Positions 51,200-59,440 of a stretch of DNA of 64,000 nucleotides are shown here, one piece after another. The stretch's first letter is position 1; every line of letters begins with the position of its first letter. The position numbers were made by a program, and so were the translations under genes. The notes below the pieces were generated by a model. It made no database searches. It worked only from the letters and a program-made list of their open reading frames with translations, and had not been told where the DNA came from. This DNA is from Neisseria lisongii (GTDB lineage Bacteria > Pseudomonadota > Gammaproteobacteria > Burkholderiales > Neisseriaceae), in NCBI RefSeq assembly GCF_028463985.1, contig NZ_CP116766.1, forward strand, positions 1,922,001 through 1,986,000. Reading direction: 5' to 3'.

Positions 51200-51345
51200 A
51201 TTCTGCTACTCGATTCCCTCGCCCCGTGGGAGAGGGCTGGGGAGAGGGAAAAATTTTGGCAGTTTGAATAAAAACAGCGGATACGGAAAAAAACTCACCC
51301 CGACTCCCTCCCGTAGGAGAGGGAGAGAAGTTGCCGGTGTGGAGT
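51200..51345. repeat. GC-rich hairpin repeats between gapA and rnfB
   Basis: Two related hairpin sequences: CCCTCGCCCCGTGGGAGAGG and, inverted in sense, CTCCCTCCCGTAGGAGAGGG. No coding potential is seen in 50965-51654 beyond these, a DUS near 51020 and the element at 51379. Confidence 0.55.
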
Positions 51346-51378
51346 ATTATTCGGCAGAAATAAAGTGAATTCACTTTA

Positions 51379-51551
51379 TATAGTAAATACACTGAATAAT
51401 TCATACGGTTTTTAAACAGGGCGTAGGTTGGGTCGAGACCCAACACGATTGAAAATGCCTTGAAACATAAGGTTTTGTCGGGTTACGCCTGTGCCTCGCT
51501 AACCGTAACCTACGCCTGCTTTTGTATGGAAAATTCGGTGTTTTAACTATA
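51379..51551 (+). repeat. ~175-bp miniature inverted-repeat element, copy 3
   Basis: TATAGTAAATACACTGAA at the left and GGTGTTTTAACTATA at the right, almost identical to 6815-6989. Preceded directly by GTGAATTCACTTTA, a fragment of another TATAGT-type end. Confidence 0.8.
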
Positions 51552-51600
51552 GATCAGTTCGAGCATGTCCCATCAATAAAATCCCTGCGCCACAAATAAA

Positions 51601-51638
51601 CCAAGCCGTCTGAAAACTGCAATTTTCAGACGGCTTGG
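51601..51638 (-). terminator. DUS inverted-repeat terminator of rnfB
   Basis: CCAAGCCGTCTGAAAA and its inverse, 17 bases past the rnfB stop. Confidence 0.8.
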
Positions 51639-51654
51639 TTCAACTTAAAAAACT

Positions 51655-52506
51655 TTAATGCGCAGCTTTGCCCACCTGTTCCGCCGCTTTGGCTTCCTGT
51701 TCGGCTTTGTAGCGGCGCAGGTAGGCGAGGGCGGCGGCTTTTTCTTCATCGTTGCCGTATTTCATATCCCGTTGGGCGCGGCGCAGTTCGGCCCGTTTTT
51801 TGTCGGCCTCCAACTGTTTGTTTTTAAAACCTTCCCGATTATGGGCGGTAACCAGTTGCGTTTGCTGGGTTTGGGCTTTTGCCATTGCTTTGGCGATTAA
51901 ATCCATCGGATTGAATGCGGCAGCGGCGGGGGCGGTTTGGGCTTGGCGGGCTTTGGTGGCGGCTTCCCGTTCGTCCAGCATGGCTTTGCGTTCCGCCTGA
52001 TCCCGCTGTTGGCGCACGGTATGGCGTTCGTAGCGGGTTTGGGCGTGTCCGGCGGCGGCAAAACGGGCTTCGCTGCTGTTGCCCAAGTGGCGTGCCTGCG
52101 GCAGAAAATCGGTTTCAACGGGCTGCATATCGATACAGTCCACAGGGCAGGGGGCGACACACAGGCCGCAGCCGGTGCATTCGCTGCGGATAACGGTGTG
52201 CATCAGTTTATGCGCCCCCATAATGGCATCGACTGGACAGGCACGGATACAGGCAGTGCAGCCGATACAGGCGGCTTCGTCTATCCATGCAATCGCTGGT
52301 GTTTGGATTTTTGCCGGCGGCAGCGGCGTTTTGCCGAGCAGGGCGGCGATGTCGCGCATCACGATTTCCCCGCCGGGCGCACACAGATTGACGGCGGCGC
52401 TACCGTCGGCAAGTGCTTGGGCGTAAGGCAGGCAGCCTTCGTAGCCGCATTCCCGGCATTGGGTTTGCGGCAGCAGTCGGTTGAGGCTTTGGGCGGTGGC
52501 GGTCAT
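51655..52506 (-). CDS. rnfB: RnfB-like iron-sulfur protein (orphan)
   Basis: 283 residues from MTATAQSLN. An N-terminal [4Fe-4S] site (QCRECGYEGCLPYAQAL, then LCAPGG) is followed by two ferredoxin clusters (CIGCTACIRACPVDA, CTGCGLCVAPCPVDC). The last ~130 residues are a charged Ala/Gln/Lys-rich tail not usual in RnfB, and the N-terminal membrane helix of classical RnfB is absent. No rnfACDGE genes adjoin, so it probably serves another electron-transfer role. Ribosome site is weak. Confidence 0.88.
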   Translation of the reverse strand: MTATAQSLNRLLPQTQCRECGYEGCLPYAQALADGSAAVNLCAPGGEIVMRDIAALLGKTPLPPAKIQTPAIAWIDEAACIGCTACIRACPVDAIMGAHKLMHTVIRSECTGCGLCVAPCPVDCIDMQPVETDFLPQARHLGNSSEARFAAAGHAQTRYERHTVRQQRDQAERKAMLDEREAATKARQAQTAPAAAAFNPMDLIAKAMAKAQTQQTQLVTAHNREGFKNKQLEADKKRAELRRAQRDMKYGNDEEKAAALAYLRRYKAEQEAKAAEQVGKAAH

Positions 52507-52579
52507 GATGTGTTTCAAATTGGAAAAAACGCTTATTTTAGCAGAATATAGTTTCGTTCGTGTATGGCGTAAAAACAAT

Positions 52580-52614
52580 CATGCCGTCTGAAAAACGCAT
52601 TTTCAGACGGCATG
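52580..52614 (-). terminator. DUS inverted-repeat terminator of folD
   Basis: CATGCCGTCTGAAAA and its inverse, just past the folD stop on the minus strand. Confidence 0.8.
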
Positions 52615-52631
52615 GTCGGCAATGTCGCTAT

Positions 52632-53483
52632 TTAATCGTGCAATTCGGCGGCACGCAGAGTGTTTTCCAATAAAGTGGCAATCGTCATCGGGCCGACACC
52701 GCCGGGTACAGGGGTAATCATGGCGGCACGTTCTTTGGCAACCTCAAATTCCACATCGCCGCACAAACTACCGTCGTCCAAGCGGTTGATGCCGACATCA
52801 ATCACCACAGCGCCCGGCTTGATCCATTCGCCTTTGACGAAATTCGGAATGCCGACACCGACCACCAAAATATCCGCCGCCGCCACTTCTTGCGCCAGAT
52901 TCTGCGTGGCGCTGTGGCAGACGGTAACGGTGGCACGTGCTAGCAGCAGTTCTAAAGCCTGCGGGCGGCCGACAATGTTGGAAGCGCCGACAACCACTGC
53001 TTTTTTCCCTTTCGGGTCAATGCCGTAACTTTCCAGCAGTGTCATCACACCTTTGGGTGTACAGGGTCGCATCAGCGGCATTTTGACCGCCAACCGACCC
53101 ACATTATAAGGGTGGAAACCGTCCACATCCTTATGCGGCAAAATCCGTTCCAACACCGCCTGACTGTCGATATGCGGCGGCAGCGGCAGTTGCACCAAAA
53201 TACCGTCCACTTCGGCGTTGGCGTTCAACTCGTCCACCAAAGCCAGCAGCTCGTCCTGCGTGGTGGCGGCAGGCAGTTCGTAGGAAAGCGATTTGATGCC
53301 CGATTTTTGGCAGGCCAGTTTTTTATTGCGTACATACACGGCACTGGCGGGATCGTCGCCGACCAAAACCACCGCCAGACAAGGCGTGTGCAGGCCTGAT
53401 TGTTGGCGCTTTTCAACCGTTTGGGCGACCAGAGCCAAGCGTTGTTGGGAAATTTCTTTGCCGTTGATCAGTTGGGCAGACAT
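52632..53483 (-). CDS. folD: Methylenetetrahydrofolate dehydrogenase/cyclohydrolase FolD
   Basis: 283 residues. Interconverts one-carbon folates. Seen: DDPASAVYVRNKKLACQKSGI, GILVQLPLPPHID, PHKDVDGFHPYNVGRL, VVGASNIVGRP and ITPVPGGVGPMTIATLLENT. Single gene. Confidence 0.97.
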   Translation of the reverse strand: MSAQLINGKEISQQRLALVAQTVEKRQQSGLHTPCLAVVLVGDDPASAVYVRNKKLACQKSGIKSLSYELPAATTQDELLALVDELNANAEVDGILVQLPLPPHIDSQAVLERILPHKDVDGFHPYNVGRLAVKMPLMRPCTPKGVMTLLESYGIDPKGKKAVVVGASNIVGRPQALELLLARATVTVCHSATQNLAQEVAAADILVVGVGIPNFVKGEWIKPGAVVIDVGINRLDDGSLCGDVEFEVAKERAAMITPVPGGVGPMTIATLLENTLRAAELHD

Positions 53484-53689
53484 AGCGGAGTGTTCCTTTA
53501 AAATTGGAAGTTTGGGGAAGCAGAATTGTTGACAATTATCGCATTTTTCACGGCTTTTGACACCTGTTGCCGGTGTAAAATATCGGCGGCAGGGTGCAAC
53601 GGCAGAGCAAGGCAGCTTGATGTCGGATAATAATTTATTGTGAAAATAAATATTTATTGATAAATGCAGAAATTTTTGGCGGGCAGCGA

Positions 53690-53718
53690 TTGACAGCTTT
53701 GCAGCATATCTGTATAGT
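53690..53718 (+). promoter_or_regulatory. Promoter of the tRNA Pro-Arg-His cluster
   Basis: TTGACA (53690-53695), 17-bp spacer, TATAGT (53713-53718), 14 bases before tRNA-Pro. Confidence 0.85.
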
Positions 53719-53732
53719 TCGCTACTTCAAGT

Positions 53733-53810
53733 CGGGGCGTAGCGCAGCCTGGTTAGCGCATCTGCTTTGGGAGCAGAGGGTCGTGAGTTCGAATCCCACC
53801 GCCCCGACCA
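53733..53810 (+). tRNA. tRNA-Pro (anticodon TGG), copy 1
   Basis: Acceptor CGGGGCG/CGCCCCG, anticodon stem TCTGC/GCAGA with loop TTTGGGA (TGG at 53768-53770), encoded CCA. Identical to the copy at 54393. Confidence 0.96.
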
Positions 53811-53835
53811 CAGTTTACTGCACGTAACGGCATGA

Positions 53836-53912
53836 GCGCCCGTAGCTCAACCGGATAGAGCACCGACCTTCTAAGTCGGGGGTTACAGGTTCGATTCCTG
53901 TCGGGCGTGCCA
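53836..53912 (+). tRNA. tRNA-Arg (anticodon TCT)
   Basis: Acceptor GCGCCCG/CGGGCGT, anticodon stem CCGAC/GTCGG around CTTCTAA, T-arm CAGGTTCGATTCCTG, encoded CCA. Confidence 0.95.
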
Positions 53913-53919
53913 AGTTTAC

Positions 53920-53996
53920 GGTGGCTATAGCTCAGTTGGTAGAGCCCCGGATTGTGATTCCGGTTGTCGTGGGTTCGAGCCCCATTAGCCACCCCA
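53920..53996 (+). tRNA. tRNA-His (anticodon GTG)
   Basis: Extra 5' G pairs with C73 as in tRNA-His. Acceptor GTGGCTA/TAGCCAC, anticodon loop TTGTGAT, encoded CCA. Confidence 0.95.
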
Positions 53997-53999
53997 GAT

Positions 54000-54029
54000 A
54001 AAGCCTGCATAGCAATATGCAGGCTTTTT
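54000..54029 (+). terminator. Terminator of the tRNA cluster
   Basis: AAGCCTGCATA, loop GCAA, TATGCAGGCTTTTT, four bases after tRNA-His. Confidence 0.9.
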
Positions 54030-54085
54030 CATATTGTGTGCGGATTGAAACGGGGTGGGGTTTGGCATGGGTTATTTCACTATAA

Positions 54086-54272
54086 ATTTACCGAATTTCT
54101 AACACATTCTCAATTCACTGTATATTAACAGACACGTGCTACTGCTGGATTGGGTGTAGCGTGTGTGCCGCAGCACGCACGGGTTCGGTAAGTTTCACAT
54201 TAGATTGACCCACGACCCAACATACGCCTTATTTCTTTTAGTGAATCTACATATAAACCCTATTTCAGACGG
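54086..54272. repeat. Repeat fragments between tRNA-His and the second tRNA-Pro
   Basis: A TATAGTGAAATAACC-type end and a TATACAGTGAATT end, a REP palindrome GTAGCGTGTGTGCCGCAGCA at 54156-54175 (continuing to 54181), a scrap of the 175-bp element (CGACCCAACATACGCC) and an inverted DUS. No gene seen. Confidence 0.55.
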
Positions 54273-54351
54273 CCTTGTATGGCATTGGCGCATAATTTCT
54301 TTATTATACCGATGGTTGTCAGGAAAATTTCCATTCCCCCGAAAAATCGGC

Positions 54352-54379
54352 TTGACGGATTTTGCCAAAAGACTATAAT
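54352..54379 (+). promoter_or_regulatory. Promoter of the second tRNA-Pro
   Basis: TTGACG (54352-54357), 16-bp spacer, TATAAT (54374-54379). Confidence 0.85.
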
Positions 54380-54392
54380 AACGTCTTCAAGT

Positions 54393-54470
54393 CGGGGCGT
54401 AGCGCAGCCTGGTTAGCGCATCTGCTTTGGGAGCAGAGGGTCGTGAGTTCGAATCCCACCGCCCCGACCA
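54393..54470 (+). tRNA. tRNA-Pro (anticodon TGG), copy 2
   Basis: Identical over its full length to 53733-53810. Identity extends about eight bases upstream (CTTCAAGT) and a few downstream (CAGTTT), but the promoters differ. Confidence 0.96.
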
Positions 54471-54479
54471 CAGTTTTGA

Positions 54480-54508
54480 AAACCTGCTTCATAGAAGCAG
54501 GTTTTTTT
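54480..54508 (+). terminator. Terminator of the second tRNA-Pro
   Basis: AAACCTGCTTC, loop ATA, GAAGCAGGTTT plus further T. A long DUS inverted pair follows at 54521-54573. Confidence 0.9.
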
Positions 54509-54634
54509 ATTGCCGCCGCAAAGGCCGTCTGAAAATATGGTGCTTCTAACCCCCCGATTTTCAGACGGCCTTTTGCTTTTTTGCACCGTTTCGGTATGAT
54601 TCCGTTTATTCTGATTATTTTTGGGGAGTTTGCA

Positions 54635-55141
54635 ATGTCTGAATGGCCTTTGCCCGATTTTGAACAAAAAATCTGTCCGCCCGAAAAACTGGCGGAGCGT
54701 TTGGCGGCATTGCCGAGGCCGCTGGTGTTTACCAACGGCTGCTTCGATATTCTGCACCGGGGGCATGTAACTTATCTGGCGCAGGCGAGGGCAACGGGGG
54801 CGGCGATGGTGTTGGCGCTGAATACCGATGCTTCGGTACGGCGGCAGGGCAAGGGCAGCGACCGCCCGATTAATCCGCTGGCAAACCGTGCCGCCGTTGC
54901 AGCGGCGCTGGGCAGCGTGGATTTGGTTACGTGGTTTGACGACGATACACCGGCGGCGCTGATTGCAGCGGTGCAACCCGATGTCTTGGTTAAAGGCGGC
55001 GACTGGCCTGTGGACAAAATCGTCGGAGCGGCAGAAGTGGCGGCACAAGGCGGACGGGTGTATTCGATTCCGTTTATCCACCAAACTTCGACCACGCAGA
55101 CACTGGCGAAAATCCGTGCGGCGGAGGCGGCAGAGCAATGA
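54635..55141 (+). CDS. rfaE2: D-glycero-beta-D-manno-heptose 1-phosphate adenylyltransferase
   Basis: 168 residues from MSEWPLPDF after GGGGAG. Makes ADP-heptose for the LOS inner core. Nucleotidyltransferase motif VFTNGCFDILHRGHVTYL and LVKGGDWPVDKIVGA. It corresponds to the C-terminal half of E. coli HldE; the kinase half is a separate gene elsewhere. The stop overlaps the birA-coaX start (ATGA). Confidence 0.94.
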   Translation: MSEWPLPDFEQKICPPEKLAERLAALPRPLVFTNGCFDILHRGHVTYLAQARATGAAMVLALNTDASVRRQGKGSDRPINPLANRAAVAAALGSVDLVTWFDDDTPAALIAAVQPDVLVKGGDWPVDKIVGAAEVAAQGGRVYSIPFIHQTSTTQTLAKIRAAEAAEQ

Positions 55142-57006
55142 CGGCACTCAAACCGCCGCATTGGCGGGTGTTGGCAGCACTTTCAGACGGCCTTCCGCAA
55201 CACGTTTCCCAACTGAGCCGATTGGCGGGCGTGAAGCCGCACCAGTTAAACGGATTTTGGCAGCAGATGCCGCCACATATCCGGGGTTTGCTGCGCCAGC
55301 ACGACGGCATGTGGCGGCTGGTACGCCCGCTGGCGGTGTTGGACGAAACGCTGTTGCAGGAAATCGGCGGCAGGCACGGTTTTCAAACCCTGCTGAAAAA
55401 CGAATGCGTTTCGAGCAACGATGAAATGCTGGCGCTGGCACGGCAAAACAGCGCCGCCGCCCATCAGGTATTGTGTCTGGCACACCGGCAGAGCAAAGGG
55501 CGGGGGCGGCAGGGGCGGAGCTGGCAGCACCGTTTGGGCGAATGTCTGATGTTCAGCTTCGGCTGGACATTCGACCAACCGCAGCACGAATTGGGGGCGC
55601 TGGCCTTGGCAACCGCCTTGGCATGCCGCCGTGCGCTGGCAGCGTTGGGATTGGAGACGCAGATTAAATGGCCCAACGATTTGGTGGTCGGCGGCAGCAA
55701 ACTGGGCGGCATTCTGATTGAAACCGTGCGCAACGGCGGCAAAACCGTAGCAGTGGTCGGCATCGGCATCAATTTTGTTTTGCCCAAAGATGTCGAACAG
55801 GCCGTATCGGTGCAGGCATTGCAGCATAGCGCCGAAACCGCCGCTGTCCGCACCAACAGGCCGTCTGAAAACAGCGAAACCCGTTCCCCCCATTTTCAGA
55901 CGGCCTTGCAGCACAGCATTTCCGTTTCCCGCCTGCTGGATACCCTGCTGGGCGAATTGAAACAGGCGTTCGGCAGCTTTGCCGCCGCCGGATTTGCCCC
56001 GATGTTGGCAGATTATGCCGCCGCCAATCGGGATTACGGCAAACCCGTGCGCCTGCTGCTGGACGGCAAACCGCTGCACGAAGGCACGTTGGCAGGCTTT
56101 ACCGAACAAGGCGCTCTACTGCTGGATACCGCAGACGGCCGGAAAACCATCGTCAGCGGCGAAATCAGCCTGCGCCCGAGCGACACCCCGCCCGCCGCCC
56201 CGCCGAAACGCTATCTGCTGCTCGATGCCGGCAACAGCCGTCTGAAATGGGCATGGGTCGAAAACGGCACATTCCGACACGTCAGCCACGCCCCGTATCG
56301 GGATTTGCAGCAGTTAGGCGAAGAATGGCGCAACCACGGCAGCGAAACAGTCGAAATCATCGGCTGCGCCGTGTGCGGCGAAACCAAAAAAGCCGCCGTA
56401 CAGGCGCAGCTTGGCAAAAACATCGTCTGGCTGTCGTCAATGAGCAGCGGGCTGGGCATACGCAACCACTACCGCAACCCCGCCGAACACGGTGCCGACC
56501 GCTGGTTCAACGCCTTAGGCAGCCGCCGCTTCAGCAACCGGGCCTGCGTCGTCGTCAGCTGCGGCACCGCCGTAACCACCGACGCACTAACCGAAGACAA
56601 CCACTATCTGGGCGGTACCATCATGCCCGGCTTCCACCTGATGAAAGAAGCCATGGCACAGAAAACCGCCAACCTCAACCGCCCCGCCGGCAAAGTGTAC
56701 CCCTTCCCAACCACCACCTCCAACGCCTTGGCCAGCGGCATGATGGATGCCGTCTGCGGCGCACTGATGGTAATGCACAGCCGTCTGAAAACCAGAGAAA
56801 CCGATTTTTACACCGCCAAAACACAGGAAACCGATGGCGGCGAAACAAGCACCGGCAGCGGCAAAAAAGTGGACGTAATCATCACCGGCGGCGGCGCAGC
56901 CAAAGTCGTACAGGCACTCCCCCCCGAATTTACCGCCGCCAATACCATCAAAGTCGTGGACAATCTGGTGATTTACGGTTTGCTCAACTGGGTCGAACAG
57001 GGATAG
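55138..57006 (+). CDS. birA-coaX: Fused biotin-protein ligase BirA / type III pantothenate kinase CoaX
   Basis: 622 residues. The N-terminal part has a winged helix (VSQLSRLAGVKPHQLNGFW), the biotin-AMP motif KGRGRQGRSW near residue 120 and QIKWPNDLVVGGSKLGGIL. From residue 361 comes CoaX: phosphate site LLDAGNSRLKWAW, then EHGADRWFNALGSR, VVSCGTAVTTDAL and GGTIMPGFHLMKEAM. The fusion is known in Neisseria. DUS are read in frame, including an inverted pair in the linker near 240-260 (RPSEN...HFQTAL). Overlaps rfaE2 by four bases. Confidence 0.96.
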   Translation: MTALKPPHWRVLAALSDGLPQHVSQLSRLAGVKPHQLNGFWQQMPPHIRGLLRQHDGMWRLVRPLAVLDETLLQEIGGRHGFQTLLKNECVSSNDEMLALARQNSAAAHQVLCLAHRQSKGRGRQGRSWQHRLGECLMFSFGWTFDQPQHELGALALATALACRRALAALGLETQIKWPNDLVVGGSKLGGILIETVRNGGKTVAVVGIGINFVLPKDVEQAVSVQALQHSAETAAVRTNRPSENSETRSPHFQTALQHSISVSRLLDTLLGELKQAFGSFAAAGFAPMLADYAAANRDYGKPVRLLLDGKPLHEGTLAGFTEQGALLLDTADGRKTIVSGEISLRPSDTPPAAPPKRYLLLDAGNSRLKWAWVENGTFRHVSHAPYRDLQQLGEEWRNHGSETVEIIGCAVCGETKKAAVQAQLGKNIVWLSSMSSGLGIRNHYRNPAEHGADRWFNALGSRRFSNRACVVVSCGTAVTTDALTEDNHYLGGTIMPGFHLMKEAMAQKTANLNRPAGKVYPFPTTTSNALASGMMDAVCGALMVMHSRLKTRETDFYTAKTQETDGGETSTGSGKKVDVIITGGGAAKVVQALPPEFTAANTIKVVDNLVIYGLLNWVEQG

Positions 57007-57056
57007 GGCGGTTAAAATCGGATTTTCAGACGGCATTACCCGCAAACGAAAGAACC

Positions 57057-57121
57057 CATGCGTGCTTCGGCACGCATGTTACACCAAGCCCACCCGTAGC
57101 GTGCATGCCTAAGCATGCACG
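57057..57121. repeat. Inverted pair of REP palindromes (BIME-like)
   Basis: Minus-strand palindrome CATGCGTGCTTCGGCACGCA at 57057-57076 (to 57082), plus-strand GTAGCGTGCATGCCTAAGCA at 57096-57115 (to 57121). The GTAG head followed by an imperfect palindrome is the hallmark of REPs served by RAYT enzymes. Confidence 0.75.
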
Positions 57122-57228
57122 GGACAATACGACAAGCGAAGCCAACGCTGTAGTGCTTGGTGGGGGTAGTTCACTATATCAACCATCGGCGTAAATCCGG
57201 TTCAGCTTCAACATAATTCAACCGCCAC

Positions 57229-57383
57229 AAAAAAACCGACCGCCCATTTCAGGCGGCCGGTTTTTTCGGTTTTGAGTATCGGGTATCAAGGCAGAATGTA
57301 TCGTATATGGCATACTCCGTAGCAAGTGGTAAAAGGACGGGATAATCGGTTGTTTAATGGACGGAACAGACGGCTTCCGTATG
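57229..57383 (-). ncRNA. nrrF: Fur-repressed small RNA, probable NrrF
   Basis: About 155 nt on the minus strand. The promoter is TTGATA-16-TATAAT with a Fur box between the elements, and the 3' end is a strong terminator at 57229-57260 (CCGGCCGCC / GGCGGTCGG, then seven T). The terminator pairs better on this strand because of a G-U pair. In N. meningitidis, NrrF is a ~150-nt Fur-repressed RNA that down-regulates succinate dehydrogenase, and I recall it lying close to the birA-coaX gene. The call rests on promoter, Fur box, size and neighbourhood, not on sequence comparison. Confidence 0.75.
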
Positions 57384-57389
57384 CAAATG

Positions 57390-57417
57390 ATTATACGCTA
57401 ATAATAATTATTATCAA
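57390..57417 (-). promoter_or_regulatory. Promoter and Fur box of the small RNA
   Basis: On the minus strand TTGATA (57412-57417), 16-bp spacer, TATAAT (57390-57395). The 19 bases at 57397-57415 match the Fur consensus GATAATGATAATCATTATC at 16 positions, the best Fur box in the window. Confidence 0.78.
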
Positions 57418-57483
57418 TACTATTATTGAAAAAATTTAGTATTTTTATTTAATGTGTTGAATTTAAAAGAAATAAAACATTTA

Positions 57484-57855
57484 GAGGCCGTCTGAAAACG
57501 AACGGAGTGAGTTTCTGCGAAGCTAAAACCGGCTATATTAAATTGACTTAAGAAAGAGTACGGGGCGCAGGTTGGGTCGTGCACCAACATAATTGGTGTG
57601 AAATTTCACGAACCCGTGCATGCTTAGGCATGCACTCTACTGAGTTTGGCGTAGCGTGCGTGCCACAGCACGCACAGGTTCGGTGAATTTCACATCATAA
57701 CTGTCCCCTTGCCTTGTTCTCTTTTTTAAGTGAATCCACTATATAAATACATTCCCCCGATTTTAGCTTCGCAGAAACTCGTTGCACTAGTTTTAGCGAA
57801 ACCTGCGGTTTTAGCTTCGCAGAAACTCACTCCGTTCGTTTTCAGACGGCCTGTT
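57484..57855. repeat. Repeat-only stretch before tldD
   Basis: DUS with a 30-mer (57484-57530), a scrap of the 175-bp element (GCAGGTTGGGTCG), REP palindromes on opposite strands at 57613-57640 and 57651-57678, a TATAGTGGATT end (inverse) near 57735, then two inverted 30-mers with an 18-mer ending in a DUS at 57838-57851. No gene seen. Confidence 0.65.
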
Positions 57856-57956
57856 TGCCTGATGGGTAATGATGCGGGTAACCGCTTTTATTTCACTATA
57901 AATTTCAACGGCGATACCGTATAATTGCCCGCATTTCTTTTGCTTTGACGAACATT

Positions 57957-59399
57957 ATGTTACCCATCTATTCCACCGTACAGCGTGATCTGCTGGAAGC
58001 CAACCACCTTTCGCCCGAAGCGCTGATGCGCAGCCTGAACATCATCGGCGGCCGCCAAGTCGATTATGCCGATATTTATTGCCAGCGTACGGCGTATGAA
58101 AGCTGGCATTTGGAAGAAGGCATGGTGAAATCGGGCAGTTTTCAGATTGACCAAGGGGTGGGCGTGCGGGCTGTATCGGGCGATAAAACGGCGTTTGCTT
58201 ATGCCGACAGCCTGAATGCCGAAGCGGTGGAGCGGGCGGCGCAGGCGGTGAGAATCATCGGCGCGGCGGGGCAGTCCAAAAGCGTGGGGATGCCGCAGGT
58301 GCAGCACGGCAAAGCCGTTCACGCAGCGGTTGATCCGATTGCCGATTTAGCATCGGCGGAAAAAGTGGCGCTGCTGCATAAAGTCGAAGCGCTGGCAAAA
58401 GCCGCCGATCCGAGAATCGTGCAGGTGATGGCGGGGCTGACCTGCGAATACGATATGATTTATCTGGCACGTTTGGACGGCAAACACGCCGCCGATATCC
58501 GCCCGATGGTGCGGCTCAATGTCAGCGTGATTGCCAAACAGGGCGAACGGCGGGAACAGGGCAGCGCCGGCGGCGGCGGGCGTTACAGTCTGGCAGAGTT
58601 TGACGAACACAAAATCCGTTACTTTGTCGATGAAGCCGTCAAACAGGCATTGACCAACTTAGAATCCCGCCCCGCCCCCGCAGGTGAAATGACCGTCGTA
58701 TTGGGCAGCGGCTGGCCGGGTGTGCTACTGCACGAAGCAGTCGGCCACGGCTTGGAAGGCGATTTCAACCGCAAAGAAACCAGCGTATTCAGCGGCAAAA
58801 TCGGCGAACGTGTCGCCGCCAAAGGCGTAACCGTCGTCGATCAGGGCGATATTGCCGACAAGCGGGGTTCGCTGAACATCGACGACGAAGGCAACCCGAC
58901 CGGCCGCACCGTCTTGATCGAAGACGGCATTTTAGTCGGCTATATGCAGGACGAAACCAACGCCCGCCTGATGGGCAGCAGCGTAACCGGCAACGGCCGC
59001 CGGGAAAGCTATTCCGCCGTCCCCATGCCCCGCATGACCAACACCTTTATGGAAAACGGCAGCTACGCCCCCGAAGAAATCATCGCCTCCATCGATAAAG
59101 GCATTTATGCCGTCAATTTCGGCGGCGGTCAGGTCGATATTACCAGCGGCAAATTCGTCTTTTCCGCCTCCGAAGCATGGTGGGTCGAAGGCGGCAAACT
59201 GCAATATCCCGTCAAAGGCGCAACCATTATCGGCAACGGGCCGGAAGTATTGAAACACGTTTCCATGATCGGCAACGACAGCAAATTAGACAGCGGGGTC
59301 GGCGTATGCGGCAAAGAAGGCCAAAGCATACCTGTCGGCGTCGGCCAACCGACCCTGCGCATCGACGCAGGACTGACCGTGGGTGGTAGTGAGTTGTAA
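57957..59399 (+). CDS. tldD: Metalloprotease TldD
   Basis: 480 residues from MLPIYSTVQ. With TldE/PmbA it forms a Zn protease that trims peptides such as microcins and CcdA. HEAVGHGLEGDFNRK near residue 259 gives the HExxxH zinc site; SASEAWWVEGGKLQYPVKGA and IDAGLTVGGSEL are typical. A TTG at 57945 is a possible earlier start. Ribosome site is weak. Confidence 0.94.
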   Translation: MLPIYSTVQRDLLEANHLSPEALMRSLNIIGGRQVDYADIYCQRTAYESWHLEEGMVKSGSFQIDQGVGVRAVSGDKTAFAYADSLNAEAVERAAQAVRIIGAAGQSKSVGMPQVQHGKAVHAAVDPIADLASAEKVALLHKVEALAKAADPRIVQVMAGLTCEYDMIYLARLDGKHAADIRPMVRLNVSVIAKQGERREQGSAGGGGRYSLAEFDEHKIRYFVDEAVKQALTNLESRPAPAGEMTVVLGSGWPGVLLHEAVGHGLEGDFNRKETSVFSGKIGERVAAKGVTVVDQGDIADKRGSLNIDDEGNPTGRTVLIEDGILVGYMQDETNARLMGSSVTGNGRRESYSAVPMPRMTNTFMENGSYAPEEIIASIDKGIYAVNFGGGQVDITSGKFVFSASEAWWVEGGKLQYPVKGATIIGNGPEVLKHVSMIGNDSKLDSGVGVCGKEGQSIPVGVGQPTLRIDAGLTVGGSEL

Positions 59400-59440
59400 A
59401 CAGTTGCCCGACAGCAATTTTCAGACGGCATACAAAGCCC

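Noticed and set aside
51087..51446. 119-codon minus-strand ORF between gapA and rnfB
   Set aside because: Lies wholly in hairpin repeats and the miniature element.
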